Of a stretch of 64,000 bases of DNA, positions 1 to 7,906 are shown piece after piece (positions within the stretch are counted from its first letter, which is position 1; every line of letters starts with the position of its first letter). The notes under the pieces are model-generated. The model saw only the letters and a program-made list of their open reading frames with translations, was not told the origin of the DNA and ran no database searches. Origin of the DNA: Pseudoalteromonas ulvae UL12 (lineage in GTDB: Bacteria > Pseudomonadota > Gammaproteobacteria > Enterobacterales > Alteromonadaceae); assembly GCF_014925405.1 (NCBI RefSeq), contig NZ_AQHJ01000034.1, positions 62,001 to 126,000 of the forward strand, in the 5' to 3' direction. The position numbers and the translations under genes were made by a program.

Positions 1-1
1 A

Positions 2-331
2 GCACTGACAAATATTGTTACTTTAGAGCAAGAGCGCGAGCAACTGAGTGAACAGCTAAGTGAGCTCAGAGTGAAAGAAAAAGGCTATCAGGATGCGATT
101 TCTGAAAAAGAAAATCTGCTAGCTAATCAAGACTCGGCATTAAATATGGCGCAAGGCCGCAATTCAAGCTTAGTGTCTCGTTTAGAAGCTGAATCACAGC
201 AAGCTCGCAGTGCTTATGAGAGTATTCGAACACAAAACAATGAATTAACAGAAAAAATTGAAGAGTTAGAAGGCAAGGTAACCGAATTTAGACTTAAATT
301 TGAATATGCCCAACAACAACTGACTAGCTAA
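2..331 (+). CDS. C-terminal end of a coiled-coil protein (5' truncated by window)
   Basis: The reading frame is open from base 2 with no start that must be used; a GTG at 71 is internal and is not needed as a start. The visible 109 residues are almost entirely charged heptad-like sequence rich in Glu, Gln, Lys and Leu (for example EQEREQLSEQLSEL and KIEELEGKVTEF), so this is the tail of a long coiled coil. No catalytic motif is visible and I cannot name the family. The stop codon is followed immediately by the ATG of the next gene, so the two are probably co-transcribed. Confidence 0.6.
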   Translation, partial: ALTNIVTLEQEREQLSEQLSELRVKEKGYQDAISEKENLLANQDSALNMAQGRNSSLVSRLEAESQQARSAYESIRTQNNELTEKIEELEGKVTEFRLKFEYAQQQLTS

Positions 332-661
332 ATGACAGACCTCTTCGATTGGATTAGTGTTTATAAAGCAGAAAATGCGATAGAGGCTAACCTGATCAAG
401 GGGTTATTAGCCCTCAGCCGTATCGATGTTCGATTTCATGGTGAAGCGCTTGCGGGCGCTTTAGGTGATATACCCCACGAACAAACCTATGTTTCAATTC
501 TTGTCATGCAGATTAAACAGCGCCAAGCCGAAAAAATATTGTTAGAATATCAATCTAAGCAATCAATTCACGACTGGTTTTGTAGCCATTGTGGTGAAAA
601 AAATGGTGCAGGGTTTGAATTTTGCTGGTCCTGCCAAATGGATAAAGATGAAAAAGCCTAA
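332..661 (+). CDS. DUF2007-type protein with C-terminal zinc ribbon
   Basis: A 109-residue protein. The first 75 residues resemble the DUF2007 (putative signal-transducing) fold: a start on acquiring information (WISVYKAENAIEANLIKGLL), a short glycine-containing loop and a VSILV strand. A C-terminal ribbon carries two Cys pairs, CSHC near residue 86 and CWSC near residue 100, well placed to bind one zinc ion. The ATG abuts the upstream stop, and the 3' end overlaps the next gene by 14 bp, indicating translational coupling. The function is not established; a regulatory or protein-binding role is only inferred from the family name. Confidence 0.7.
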   Translation: MTDLFDWISVYKAENAIEANLIKGLLALSRIDVRFHGEALAGALGDIPHEQTYVSILVMQIKQRQAEKILLEYQSKQSIHDWFCSHCGEKNGAGFEFCWSCQMDKDEKA

Positions 662-1241
662 TAACTTCCAACGTATTCGAGAACTTAACTACCTGCAAAA
701 AGCAGTATTAGCCGCAGCATTACTAGAGCGAATGCTGCCTAATTATACGCTTTTTTGCCAAGCAACAGAGTTTGGTGAATCAAGTGTGTTACGTAATGCG
801 CTTAATTTAATTTGGGAAAAGCTCGTCCTACCAAAAAGCAAAATTAATTTAGAACTTTTGGTTGATAAAGTAGAACCAAATGTTCCTGAAGTTGCTGATT
901 TTGATATGTTTGGAGTTTACCCTGCGATCGATACAGCAACAGCATTACTCGGAATGCTTAATGGGCTGCTAATGGAAGATGAATCTGAATTTGTTGATAT
1001 TAGTAAAATATCACAAGCCACAGTTGCAAAACTAATTGAATATCAACTGACAAGTGAAGACATTGTCGCTGATAATCAAGCAATTAGAGAGCACCCATTG
1101 ATGCAATATGAAATGGAAATGCTATCAGAGTTAATTGAACATGTTGAAAATATGGGGCGTATCACTTCTGAAAGTGTCAAAGCGCTTAAGAAAAAAGCGC
1201 TTGAAGATGGTCAAACCAACATAGGTATTGAGATTGAATAA
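648..1241 (+). CDS. yjaG: YjaG family protein (DUF416)
   Basis: A 197-residue protein beginning MKKPNNFQRIRELN, with the pattern of the DUF416/YjaG family: the LNYLQKAVLAAALLERMLPNY start, then the FDMFGVYPAIDTATALLGML core. The family is widespread in gammaproteobacteria and has no assigned biochemical role. An upstream in-frame ATG at 591 would add 19 residues, but those lie wholly inside the DUF2007 gene and look out of frame with any conserved start, so 648 is preferred. The gene ends at base 1241, and the convergent rsmD ends at 1242 with no spacer; a terminator hairpin for this gene lies within the rsmD 3' coding region. Confidence 0.85.
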   Translation: MKKPNNFQRIRELNYLQKAVLAAALLERMLPNYTLFCQATEFGESSVLRNALNLIWEKLVLPKSKINLELLVDKVEPNVPEVADFDMFGVYPAIDTATALLGMLNGLLMEDESEFVDISKISQATVAKLIEYQLTSEDIVADNQAIREHPLMQYEMEMLSELIEHVENMGRITSESVKALKKKALEDGQTNIGIEIE

Positions 1242-1841
1242 TTACAATACCTCATTATGTAAGTTTTGAAATAAACGGTAGGTCACTTGGCCTGCCGTTT
1301 TTTCTTTTAGTAATTGCCAATCATTAGGTGCTTGAAAATCATTGAGTTCAGATTCGACTTCGACATAAATTAGGCTTAATGGCTTGAGCGCATCAGATTG
1401 AATGAGTTGCTGACAGCATAATTGCGCAAGTCCCAACCGAAATGGAGGGTCGATGAAGACTAAGTCATACTGTTTACCCAGCCTTTCGATTGTGCCAAGA
1501 GCATCAGCATGAATAACCTTACCGTTGAGTTGCTTGAGTAATGCTAAGTTATCATTGAGTTGCTGTGCAGCCGCTTTATCTTTTTCTATAAAAGTCACTG
1601 AATTTGCATAGCGTGATAAGGCTTCAAACCCTAAGCCTCCAGAGCCTGCAAAACAGTCTAGTACATCAGCATCTCTAATATCATTCATAAGCCAGTTAAA
1701 AACAGTTTCTTTTACCCGATCAGCGGTCGGCCTTAAACCAATCACATCTTTTACTGGTAATTTTCGACCTTTAAATTGCCCGCTGATTATTCGGATGTGC
1801 CCATTGGCTGCTTTGGCCGTTTTTCCTGTGTTTTTTTTCAT
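1242..1841 (-). CDS. rsmD: 16S rRNA (guanine(966)-N2)-methyltransferase
   Basis: RsmD methylates N2 of G966 in 16S rRNA in the 30S subunit, using S-adenosylmethionine. The 199-residue protein starts MKKNTGKTAKA; the family N-terminus HIRIISGQFKGRKLPV follows, then LRPTADRVKETVFNWL, the SAM-binding loop DCFAGSGGLGFEALSR and the catalytic DPPF motif of N2-guanine methyltransferases. A longer frame opens at 1913 (24 extra residues), but the conserved sequence begins after the ATG at 1841, so the shorter start is chosen. It is divergent from ftsY; the same rsmD/ftsY arrangement is found in E. coli. Confidence 0.93.
   Translation of the reverse strand: MKKNTGKTAKAANGHIRIISGQFKGRKLPVKDVIGLRPTADRVKETVFNWLMNDIRDADVLDCFAGSGGLGFEALSRYANSVTFIEKDKAAAQQLNDNLALLKQLNGKVIHADALGTIERLGKQYDLVFIDPPFRLGLAQLCCQQLIQSDALKPLSLIYVEVESELNDFQAPNDWQLLKEKTAGQVTYRLFQNLHNEVL
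1273..1308 (+). terminator. Intrinsic terminator of yjaG embedded in rsmD coding sequence
   Basis: A 10-bp stem (AAACGGTAGG paired with CCTGCCGTTT, one G-U pair) with an 8-nt loop, followed by a T-rich run on the plus strand. It lies about 30 bp past the yjaG stop, inside the 3' end of the convergent rsmD. On the minus strand the hairpin is not followed by a good U-tract, so it should act mainly on plus-strand transcription. Confidence 0.6.
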
Positions 1842-1993
1842 GAACGTCACTAAAAAATGGTGTCTGAATTCGCTCTCATATACTATTGAGCTTAATTCTT
1901 TGGTGGTGGTCACTTTTTCATTCTTTTAATGAAAGTGTTACCATAGTTTCACTTCACAGTTTATCAGATTTATATAAGTGGTTATTAGCTAGT

Positions 1994-3925
1994 ATGGCAA
2001 AAAAAAACAGATTTTTATCTTGGTTAGGGTTAGGTAAAAAAGACACCGAACAAACACCAGAACAAAACACTCCTTCCAATGAAGATAACTCGATTGAACA
2101 AGCTCGCCTAGCTGAAGCCGCAGCGCAAGAAGCAAAAGCTGCAGAAGAGGCCCGTTTAGCTGAAGTAGCAGCGCAAGAAGCCAAAGCCGCTGAAGAAGCT
2201 CGCTTGGCTGAAATAGCTGCGCAGAAAGCTAAAGCTGCTGAAGAAGCTCGTTTAGCTGAGATGGCAGTTCAAGAAGCAAAAGCTGCAGAAGAGGCCCGTT
2301 TAGCTGAAGTAGCAGCTCAAGAAGCCAAAGCTGCTGAAGAAACTCGCTTAGCTGAAGTGGCCGCGCAAGAAGCAAAAGCTGCAGAAGAGGCCCGTTTAGC
2401 TGAAGTAGCAGCTCAAGAAGCCAAAGCTGCTGAAGAAACTCGCTTAGCTGAAGTGGCCGCGCAAGAAGCCAAAGCCGCTGAAGAAGCTCGTTTAGCTGAA
2501 GTAGCAGCGCAAGAAGCTAAAGCTGCAGAAGAGGCTCGCTTGGCTGAAATAGCTGCGCAGAAAGCTAAAGCTGCTGAAGAAGCTCGTTTAGCTGAGATGG
2601 CAGTTCAAGAAGCAAAAGCTGCAGAAGAGGCTCGTTTAGCTGAAGTGGCTGCGCAAGAAGCCAAAGCTGCAGAAGAGGCTCGCTTAGCTGAAATAGCTGC
2701 GCAGAAAGCTAAAGCTGCAGAAGAGACTCGTTTAGCTGAAGCCGCAGCACAAGAAGCTAAAGCTGCAGAAGAGGCTCGCTTGGCTGAAATAGCTGCGCAA
2801 CAAGCCAAAGCTGCAGAAGAGGCTCGCTTAGCTGAAATAGCTGCGCAAGAAGCAAAAGCCGCTGAAGAAGCTCGCTTAGCTGAAGTAGCAGCGCAACAAG
2901 CCAAAGCTGCCGAAGAAGCTCGCTTAGCTGAGATGGCAGCTCAAGAAGTCAAATCTACAGAACAAACAACAGAACCAGCATCGCATGCACCAAAAAAAGA
3001 AGGTTTTTTTAGTCGCTTAAAGAAAAGCCTAATAAAAACTAAACAGAATATTGGCTCTGGGTTTATCAATATCTTCTCAGGAAAAAAGATAGATGACGAG
3101 TTATTTGAAGAGCTAGAAACTCAGTTGTTAACGGCTGATTTAGGTGTTGATACAACATTAAAGTTAATCGACCGCTTAACCGATGCCGCCGATCGCAAAC
3201 AGTTAAAAGATGGTGAAGCGCTCTACGAGTTATTAAAGCAAGAAATGGCCGACATGCTTCATTCAGCTGAGCAAACCTTAGATGTTGAACAATCAGATGG
3301 TCCGTTTGTGATCTTGATGGTTGGAGTCAATGGCGTTGGTAAAACAACAACGATTGGTAAGTTAGCTAAGCAATTTCAATCACAAGGTAAATCTGTGATG
3401 TTAGCTGCTGGCGATACATTTAGAGCGGCTGCGGTGGAGCAGTTGCAAGTATGGGGTGAGCGCAACGATATTCCTGTGGTAGCTCAGCACACCGGAGCTG
3501 ATAGTGCTTCGGTTATTTTTGATGCCTATCAAGCAGCTAAAGCTCGTAAGGTAGATATTTTAATAGCAGATACAGCAGGGCGTTTGCAAAATAAAGATAA
3601 CTTAATGCAAGAGCTTGAAAAAATAGCCCGCGTTATGAAAAAGATTGATGAGAGCGCTCCGCATGAAGTGATGTTAACGATTGATGCGGGGACAGGTCAA
3701 AATGCGATTAGTCAGGTGGATTTATTTAACAAGGCAGTTGGCTTATCAGGTATTGCTTTGACCAAACTTGATGGAACAGCGAAAGGTGGCGTTATTTTTG
3801 CCGTAGCTGATAAATTTAATATACCAATTCGTTACATCGGGGTTGGTGAAGGGATTGATGATCTTCGCCCATTTAAGAGTGATGATTTCATCGATGCACT
3901 CTTTAGCCAGGACGAACAATCTTAG
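1994..3925 (+). CDS. ftsY: Signal recognition particle receptor FtsY with expanded repeat A-domain
   Basis: FtsY is the membrane-associated SRP receptor GTPase that delivers ribosome-nascent chain complexes to the translocon. The 643-residue protein starts [14 protein letters not shown] at 1994; the frame is open from 1886, but those residues are not FtsY-like. Residues 34-321 are 18 tandem copies of a 16-residue Ala/Glu unit ([16 protein letters not shown]), predicted to be one long charged helix. From about residue 335 the NG domain is intact: G1 [22 protein letters not shown]3 [12 protein letters not shown]4 [10 protein letters not shown] and [13 protein letters not shown]. coli FtsY is about 500 residues with a non-repetitive acidic A-domain. 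First gene of ftsY-ftsE-ftsX. Confidence 0.95.
   Translation: MAKKNRFLSWLGLGKKDTEQTPEQNTPSNEDNSIEQARLAEAAAQEAKAAEEARLAEVAAQEAKAAEEARLAEIAAQKAKAAEEARLAEMAVQEAKAAEEARLAEVAAQEAKAAEETRLAEVAAQEAKAAEEARLAEVAAQEAKAAEETRLAEVAAQEAKAAEEARLAEVAAQEAKAAEEARLAEIAAQKAKAAEEARLAEMAVQEAKAAEEARLAEVAAQEAKAAEEARLAEIAAQKAKAAEETRLAEAAAQEAKAAEEARLAEIAAQQAKAAEEARLAEIAAQEAKAAEEARLAEVAAQQAKAAEEARLAEMAAQEVKSTEQTTEPASHAPKKEGFFSRLKKSLIKTKQNIGSGFINIFSGKKIDDELFEELETQLLTADLGVDTTLKLIDRLTDAADRKQLKDGEALYELLKQEMADMLHSAEQTLDVEQSDGPFVILMVGVNGVGKTTTIGKLAKQFQSQGKSVMLAAGDTFRAAAVEQLQVWGERNDIPVVAQHTGADSASVIFDAYQAAKARKVDILIADTAGRLQNKDNLMQELEKIARVMKKIDESAPHEVMLTIDAGTGQNAISQVDLFNKAVGLSGIALTKLDGTAKGGVIFAVADKFNIPIRYIGVGEGIDDLRPFKSDDFIDALFSQDEQS
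2093..2956 (+). repeat. 18 x 48-bp in-frame tandem repeat inside ftsY
   Basis: Eighteen consecutive 48-bp units (864 bp) encode a 16-residue repeat. Units differ at a few positions (A/T before RLAE; V, I, M or A after it; QE, QK or QQ later). Higher-order duplication is visible: units 2-5 and 9-12 share the same V, I(QK), M(VQ), V order, and a roughly 92-bp stretch from about 2282 is repeated identically 96 bp downstream. This implies recent expansion by unequal exchange or slippage. There are no unique spacers, so it is not a CRISPR array. Confidence 0.97.
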
Positions 3926-3935
3926 TGTTAAAATT

Positions 3936-3951
3936 GGGCGCTTAGGCGCCC
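3936..3951 (+). other. GC-rich hairpin between ftsY and ftsE
   Basis: GGGCGC-TTAG-GCGCCC, a perfect 6-bp stem 11 bp after the ftsY stop and 24 bp before the ftsE ATG. No T-run follows, so it is unlikely to be an intrinsic terminator. It may attenuate or stabilise the mRNA between the two genes; that role is inferred. Confidence 0.4.
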
Positions 3952-3974
3952 CTTCGCTGTAAGATAAAATAATA

Positions 3975-4652
3975 ATGATAAAATTTCAGCAAGTAAGTAA
4001 AACATACCCAGGTGGGCACCTCGCTCTTGAAAAAGTCAGCTTTCATTTAGAGCCTGGAGAATTAGCTTTTTTAACCGGGCATAGCGGTGCAGGAAAAAGT
4101 ACACTCTTAAAACTGATCAGTTTAATGGAGCGTCCTTCCGCAGGTGAAGTCTTCATCAATGGAGTGAAACTTAACCAACTCTCAACAAAACAAGTACCTT
4201 TTGTACGCCGTGATATTGGAATGATTTTTCAAAATCATCGCTTACTGAACAGGTATAATATTTTCGATAATGTTGCTTTCCCATTAGTAATAGAAGGCAT
4301 GCACCGCAAAGATATTGAAAAACGCGTTCATGCCGCACTCGACCGTGTTGGATTACTCAGTAAAGTCAAATGTTACCCAGATACCTTATCGGGTGGTGAG
4401 CAGCAGCGAGTGGGGATTGCTCGCGCGATTGTTAATTCCCCCCCAATTTTGTTAGCAGATGAACCGACCGGTAATTTAGACCCCGAGTTATCAGTTGAGA
4501 TCCTGAATTTATTCAAAGATTTTAATCAACAAGGCACAACCGTTCTTATTGCAACTCATGATTTAGGTTTGATTGCTCGAATGAAGTATCGCAGCTTAAC
4601 CCTGAAAAAAGGACGATTGATTGATGATTTATTGTCGCAGGAGGGCGTGTGA
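3975..4652 (+). CDS. ftsE: Cell division ATP-binding protein FtsE
   Basis: FtsE is the cytoplasmic ATPase of the FtsEX complex, which couples the divisome to activation of septal amidases through EnvC. It has 225 residues, the usual FtsE length. Walker A GHSGAGKST is at residues 35-43, the ABC signature LSGGEQQR near 138, Walker B ILLADEPTGNLD near 158 and the switch His in ATHD. It follows ftsY by 49 bp and overlaps ftsX by 4 bp (GTGA), indicating translational coupling. EnvC, its periplasmic output, is encoded nearby at 9159-10295. Confidence 0.96.
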   Translation: MIKFQQVSKTYPGGHLALEKVSFHLEPGELAFLTGHSGAGKSTLLKLISLMERPSAGEVFINGVKLNQLSTKQVPFVRRDIGMIFQNHRLLNRYNIFDNVAFPLVIEGMHRKDIEKRVHAALDRVGLLSKVKCYPDTLSGGEQQRVGIARAIVNSPPILLADEPTGNLDPELSVEILNLFKDFNQQGTTVLIATHDLGLIARMKYRSLTLKKGRLIDDLLSQEGV

Positions 4653-5635
4653 GTATTTTATTCAAAGGGCGCCATAGCCAAGCAGAAACATATCAAAAAT
4701 CATGGTGGCTTAATCTTTATTTTATTGCCCAAAATACACTTCGCCAAGGAGTGCACAGTTTAGGTGAAATGTGGAGAACGCCTGCAGCATCATTAATGAC
4801 AATCGCCGTTTTAGGGTTAAGTTTAACTCTTCCCGCAACTTTGTATTTAGTGGTGAAAAATGTTCAGCAAGTTAGCAGTGGATTTGAAAATGCTGCTGAA
4901 ATATCTTTGTTTGTTAAAACAACTAGCTCAGAACAAGAAACAAACTCATTAGTTAATAAACTGCGTTTATACCCAGAAATAGATCAAGTAAGGTTTATTT
5001 CAAAGCAAGCTGCACTTGACGAATTTAAGCTTGCGTCAGGATTTGGTCAGGCGCTAAATTATTTAGATGAAAATCCATTACCGAGTGTTATTTTAGTGAC
5101 ACCAACTAAGCGTCATACCTCCGCCCAAGCTGCCAGAGCGCTCCTTAATAAATTAGAAAAAGAACGAAATATAGATTTCGGTAAGCTTGATATTGAATGG
5201 CTAGAGCGATTGAATGCTTTGTTAAGCTTATTAAGAGAAAGTGTTATTACCATTGCTTTTTTATTACTGACATCGGTTATTTTGATTATTGGTAATACGA
5301 TAAGGTTATCCATTATGGATAAAAAAGAAGAGATTCAAGTGATGAAGCTAGTCGGTGCCACAAATAACTTTATACAAGCGCCATTTTTATGGACGGGTAT
5401 TTGGTATGGCTTAATTGGTGGGTTATTCTCATTTATTTCAATAGTTATAATGACTTGGTGGCTAGAATCCGCTGTCAGCCATGTTGCTGGTGTTTATCAA
5501 ACTGATTTTTTATTACAAGGGCTAACGTTTTCAGAGTTTATTGCTTTGTTATGCGTTGGAGTGACCCTTGGTCTTAGTGGGTCATTTTTATCTGTTAAAC
5601 GATATATCGATGCGATAGAACCCGATAAAATCTAG
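4649..5635 (+). CDS. ftsX: Cell division protein FtsX
   Basis: FtsX is the inner-membrane partner of FtsE; its periplasmic loop recruits EnvC. The 328-residue protein starts with GTG inside the ftsE stop. After a cytoplasmic N-terminus there is one membrane segment (about residues 45-70, LMTIAVLGLSLTLPATLYLVV), a large extracytoplasmic domain (about 70-195), and three C-terminal membrane segments (VITIAFLLLTSVILIIGNTI, FLWTGIWYGLIGGLFSF and the final EFIALLCVGVTLGLSG) flanking the conserved DKKEEIQVMKLVGAT cytoplasmic loop. Length and topology are typical. Confidence 0.95.
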   Translation: MSILFKGRHSQAETYQKSWWLNLYFIAQNTLRQGVHSLGEMWRTPAASLMTIAVLGLSLTLPATLYLVVKNVQQVSSGFENAAEISLFVKTTSSEQETNSLVNKLRLYPEIDQVRFISKQAALDEFKLASGFGQALNYLDENPLPSVILVTPTKRHTSAQAARALLNKLEKERNIDFGKLDIEWLERLNALLSLLRESVITIAFLLLTSVILIIGNTIRLSIMDKKEEIQVMKLVGATNNFIQAPFLWTGIWYGLIGGLFSFISIVIMTWWLESAVSHVAGVYQTDFLLQGLTFSEFIALLCVGVTLGLSGSFLSVKRYIDAIEPDKI

Positions 5636-5652
5636 GCAATGAAAGACTTAAG

Positions 5653-5700
5653 GAGTGCTGAACTATACAGATATCATTGTTCAGCGCTGTTTTGATTTAT
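5653..5700 (+). terminator. Probable terminator after ftsX
   Basis: A 10-bp stem (AGTGCTGAAC with GTTCAGCGCT, one G-U pair), a 15-nt loop, then GTTTTGATTTATT. The U-tract is imperfect, so this is a moderate candidate for ending the ftsYEX transcript before rpoH. Confidence 0.45.
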
Positions 5701-5966
5701 TCTTAATAATTATCGACGACAACAGTGAATCAATATTTAAGTGCTTAATTTTTATATTTCACTAACACCTTGAAAAGCGATGGGATGCGAAATATGTAAG
5801 ATATATTTACATTCTTCCTCTTGCACTTAGGAGAGATTTTGCTAAGTTAAGCATCTAGCGCAGTCAAGAGTGCGCAAATATTGAATTTTAAATTAGACAT
5901 TTTTACGTAACAAATCCAAGCTATCGTTCTTCTTTTCTTCTTATTTAAAGTAGTACTCGATATTTT

Positions 5967-5994
5967 GAACTTTTCAAAAATCATCGAGTCTTAA
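5967..5994 (+). promoter_or_regulatory. Sigma-E-type promoter of rpoH
   Basis: GAACTT at 5967-5972, a 16-bp spacer, then TCTTAA at 5989-5994. The -35 context TTGAACTT, the 16-bp spacer and the TCT-type -10 match the layout I recall for the sigma-E-dependent P3 promoter of E. coli rpoH (TTGAACTT-N16-TCTGAT). The start site would fall near 6000, just upstream of the CIRCE element. The assignment is by motif only. Confidence 0.6.
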
Positions 5995-6008
5995 AAAACG
6001 ATATGAAA

Positions 6009-6035
6009 TTAGCACTCTATTTAAAAGAGTGCTAA
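6009..6035. promoter_or_regulatory. CIRCE operator (HrcA binding site) upstream of rpoH
   Basis: TTAGCACTC (6009-6017), a 9-bp spacer, GAGTGCTAA (6027-6035): a perfect match, with perfect spacing, to the CIRCE inverted repeat bound by the heat-shock repressor HrcA. It lies 33 bp upstream of the rpoH ATG and about 10 bp downstream of the predicted sigma-E start, the usual operator position. CIRCE normally controls groESL or dnaK operons. No hrcA gene is in the window, so the cognate repressor is inferred. Confidence 0.9.
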
Positions 6036-6068
6036 TATTGCGAAAAGCATGGATCCTAGAGGTGAAAT

Positions 6069-6935
6069 ATGAGCAAAGATTTACAAGCAATGATGTTAAC
6101 TGTGCCACAGCAAAGTGGCAGTATGGAGGGGTATCTTCAGGCTGTTAGCAGTATCGCGATGTTAAGTGCTGAACAAGAACAAGCACTGGCAGTAAAACTC
6201 CAGCAAGACGGTGACCTTGATGCTGCAAGACAGCTCATTATGTCACACCTTCGTTTTGTGGCGCACATTGCCAAAGGGTATTCAGGATACGGATTACCGC
6301 AAGCGGATTTAATCCAAGAAGGTAATATTGGCTTGATGAAGGCCGTAAAACGTTTTGACCCATCAGTAGGGGTGCGTTTAGTTTCGTTTGCAGTTCATTG
6401 GATAAAAGCAGAAATCCATGAGTATGTATTAAAAAATTGGCGCATTGTTAAAGTGGCGACCACTAAAGCGCAACGCAAATTATTCTTTAATTTAAGAAAG
6501 AATAAAAAGCGCCTTGGTTGGTTTAACCAAGATGAAATTGCCACTGTAGCAAATGAACTAGGTGTGACAGAAAAAGATGTTCGCGAAATGGAATCGCGAA
6601 TGAGTAGTCAAGATATGGGCTTTGATTTAGGTAATGATGAAGATGATTCATCAAGTTCAACTCAATACTCTCCAGCCCAGTATTTAACAGACAATAGCGT
6701 GGATCTTGCTGAAAGTATTGAGCAAGAGCAGTGGGAAAACGCCACTCATAATCGTTTATTCTCAGCACTTAAAACTCTTGATGAGCGTTCGCAAGATATT
6801 GTTAGCACTCGTTGGTTAAGTGATGATAAAGCAACTTTACAAGATTTAGCGACAAAATATGATGTATCCGCTGAGCGTGTTAGACAGCTTGAAAAATCAG
6901 CAATGAAAAAGCTACAAAATCTAATGACCGCCTAA
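6069..6935 (+). CDS. rpoH: RNA polymerase heat-shock sigma factor RpoH (sigma-32)
   Basis: Directs RNA polymerase to heat-shock promoters for chaperones and proteases. It has 288 residues, standard length. Region 2 ([21 protein letters not shown], then [21 protein letters not shown]) is followed by the RpoH-specific box QRKLFFNLR near residues 136-144, which distinguishes it from RpoD and RpoS; region 4 ends with the helix-turn-helix [16 protein letters not shown]. The start is supported by an AGAGGTG ribosome site 5 bp upstream. The upstream ftsEX context is conserved with E. coli. Transcription appears to combine a sigma-E promoter with a CIRCE operator. Confidence 0.97.
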   Translation: MSKDLQAMMLTVPQQSGSMEGYLQAVSSIAMLSAEQEQALAVKLQQDGDLDAARQLIMSHLRFVAHIAKGYSGYGLPQADLIQEGNIGLMKAVKRFDPSVGVRLVSFAVHWIKAEIHEYVLKNWRIVKVATTKAQRKLFFNLRKNKKRLGWFNQDEIATVANELGVTEKDVREMESRMSSQDMGFDLGNDEDDSSSSTQYSPAQYLTDNSVDLAESIEQEQWENATHNRLFSALKTLDERSQDIVSTRWLSDDKATLQDLATKYDVSAERVRQLEKSAMKKLQNLMTA

Positions 6936-6950
6936 AACGCCTTATAGATA

Positions 6951-6983
6951 TAAAAAAAGCCTCAATTTGAGGCTTTTTTTATA
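6951..6983. terminator. Bidirectional terminator between rpoH and yibQ
   Basis: GCCTCA-ATT-TGAGGC, extended by a run of A before and T after (7-8 each). Because A and T runs flank the stem, it can end rpoH transcription on the plus strand and the yibQ operon on the minus strand. Confidence 0.85.
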
Positions 6984-7024
6984 TCTATTGCTTCTGAAAG
7001 TTAACTAGGTCTGTTTAGAGAAGG

Positions 7025-7789
7025 TTATTCGCTTGATGTTGTTTGTTCAGACAATGCAGCTAAACGAATATATTTTTTGTTTACTAAGCGAGATAAAGGT
7101 ACAAGCTCAATTCCCTGATCTTTTAACGTAGGAATATGCTTATCTAAAAACGCTAAAGTTTCAGGGTAGGGGTGGGCTATCGCTATTGCATAATCATTCT
7201 TTTTAGCCAGCCGTATCAATTGATTGAGGCGAAATGTCATTTGTTTTTCGCTAGGGATATTATCAAGAAATACGTGACGACTAATATTATTGACTCCAAA
7301 TAAGTTTGCCATATTTTGCGCTTGGCTTTTTTGTGTCGTCTTGCTGTCTAAAAAATATAAATTCCGCTCTTTTAAAATCTCCATAGTCCATGACATAGGT
7401 TTGATTTTTTGTGTGAGGTAGGAGCCCATGTGGTTATTGATGCCTTTGACTTGTGGTAAATCATCTAGAGCCTTTTCTAAGGTGTATTGCAGCTCGGCTT
7501 TGTTCATGTCTTGTGTAATTGCGCCAGGGCCTAGCTCTTTACCACTAATTGCTTGCATAGGCACATGTAAAAGAAGCTCTTTATTGGCGAGTTCAGCCTG
7601 TGTGGCAAACCTTTTTGCAAACGGAGTGTGAGGTAAAATGGAATAGGAAACTTCGCCAGGTAAGGTTATGGCTTGTAGGTCGCGAGCATGGTATCCAATA
7701 TCGTCAATGACGATGGCCACTTGGCCAGCATAACTACTTGTCGAACAAAGTAGCATGCAAAAACTAATCATCCTGAATTTTAAGCGCAC
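7025..7789 (-). CDS. yibQ: Divergent polysaccharide deacetylase family protein YibQ
   Basis: A 254-residue exported protein of the divergent polysaccharide deacetylase (YibQ/DUF610) family. Signal peptide MRLKFRMISFCMLLCSTSSYA is followed by the strand VAIVIDDIGYHARDL with the Asp pair of the deacetylase fold, HVPMQA, and GINNHMGSYLT with the metal-type His. The GTG at 7789 gives a signal peptide with a basic n-region; an ATG at 7771 is possible but loses those residues. The substrate is unknown. It is the last gene of gpmI-envC-S41 protease-yibQ, and gpmM-envC-yibQ is a conserved neighbourhood in enterobacteria, which suggests an envelope or septum role. Confidence 0.85.
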   Translation of the reverse strand: MRLKFRMISFCMLLCSTSSYAGQVAIVIDDIGYHARDLQAITLPGEVSYSILPHTPFAKRFATQAELANKELLLHVPMQAISGKELGPGAITQDMNKAELQYTLEKALDDLPQVKGINNHMGSYLTQKIKPMSWTMEILKERNLYFLDSKTTQKSQAQNMANLFGVNNISRHVFLDNIPSEKQMTFRLNQLIRLAKKNDYAIAIAHPYPETLAFLDKHIPTLKDQGIELVPLSRLVNKKYIRLAALSEQTTSSE

Positions 7790-7906
7790 AAATAGATTCT
7801 TATTATGGTTATTGTTGCGCCTTAAACAAACAATTGATGTTTAGGCGCAATTTGTTATTTATTATGGTGTTTATGCAACTAAAAATTTACATTTTTAGTC
7901 TTGTAC

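Larger units (their letters stand above)
5636..6068. other. Long ftsX-rpoH intergenic region (433 bp), regulatory
   Basis: No plausible small gene is visible. Contents in order: the ftsX terminator-like hairpin; a CTTGAAA element at 5769-5775 that matches the sigma-32 -35 consensus but has no good -10 partner; an imperfect 17-bp palindrome TGTAA-N7-TTACA at 5795-5811; a sigma-E-like promoter at 5967-5994; a perfect CIRCE operator at 6009-6035; and the rpoH ribosome binding site. The length and density of signals indicate that rpoH is transcribed separately from ftsYEX under several controls. Confidence 0.7.

Noticed and set aside
591..647. Upstream start of yjaG at 591
   Set aside because: Those codons overlap the zinc-ribbon part of the DUF2007 gene; the family sequence begins at 648.
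2605..2904. Open frame on the minus strand through the ftsY repeat (99 residues)
   Set aside because: It is the mirror of the 48-bp repeat array and codes low-complexity Ser/Ala sequence; absence of stops follows from the repeat, not from coding.
2093..2956. Possible CRISPR array
   Set aside because: Units are contiguous, with no unique spacers, and lie in frame within ftsY.
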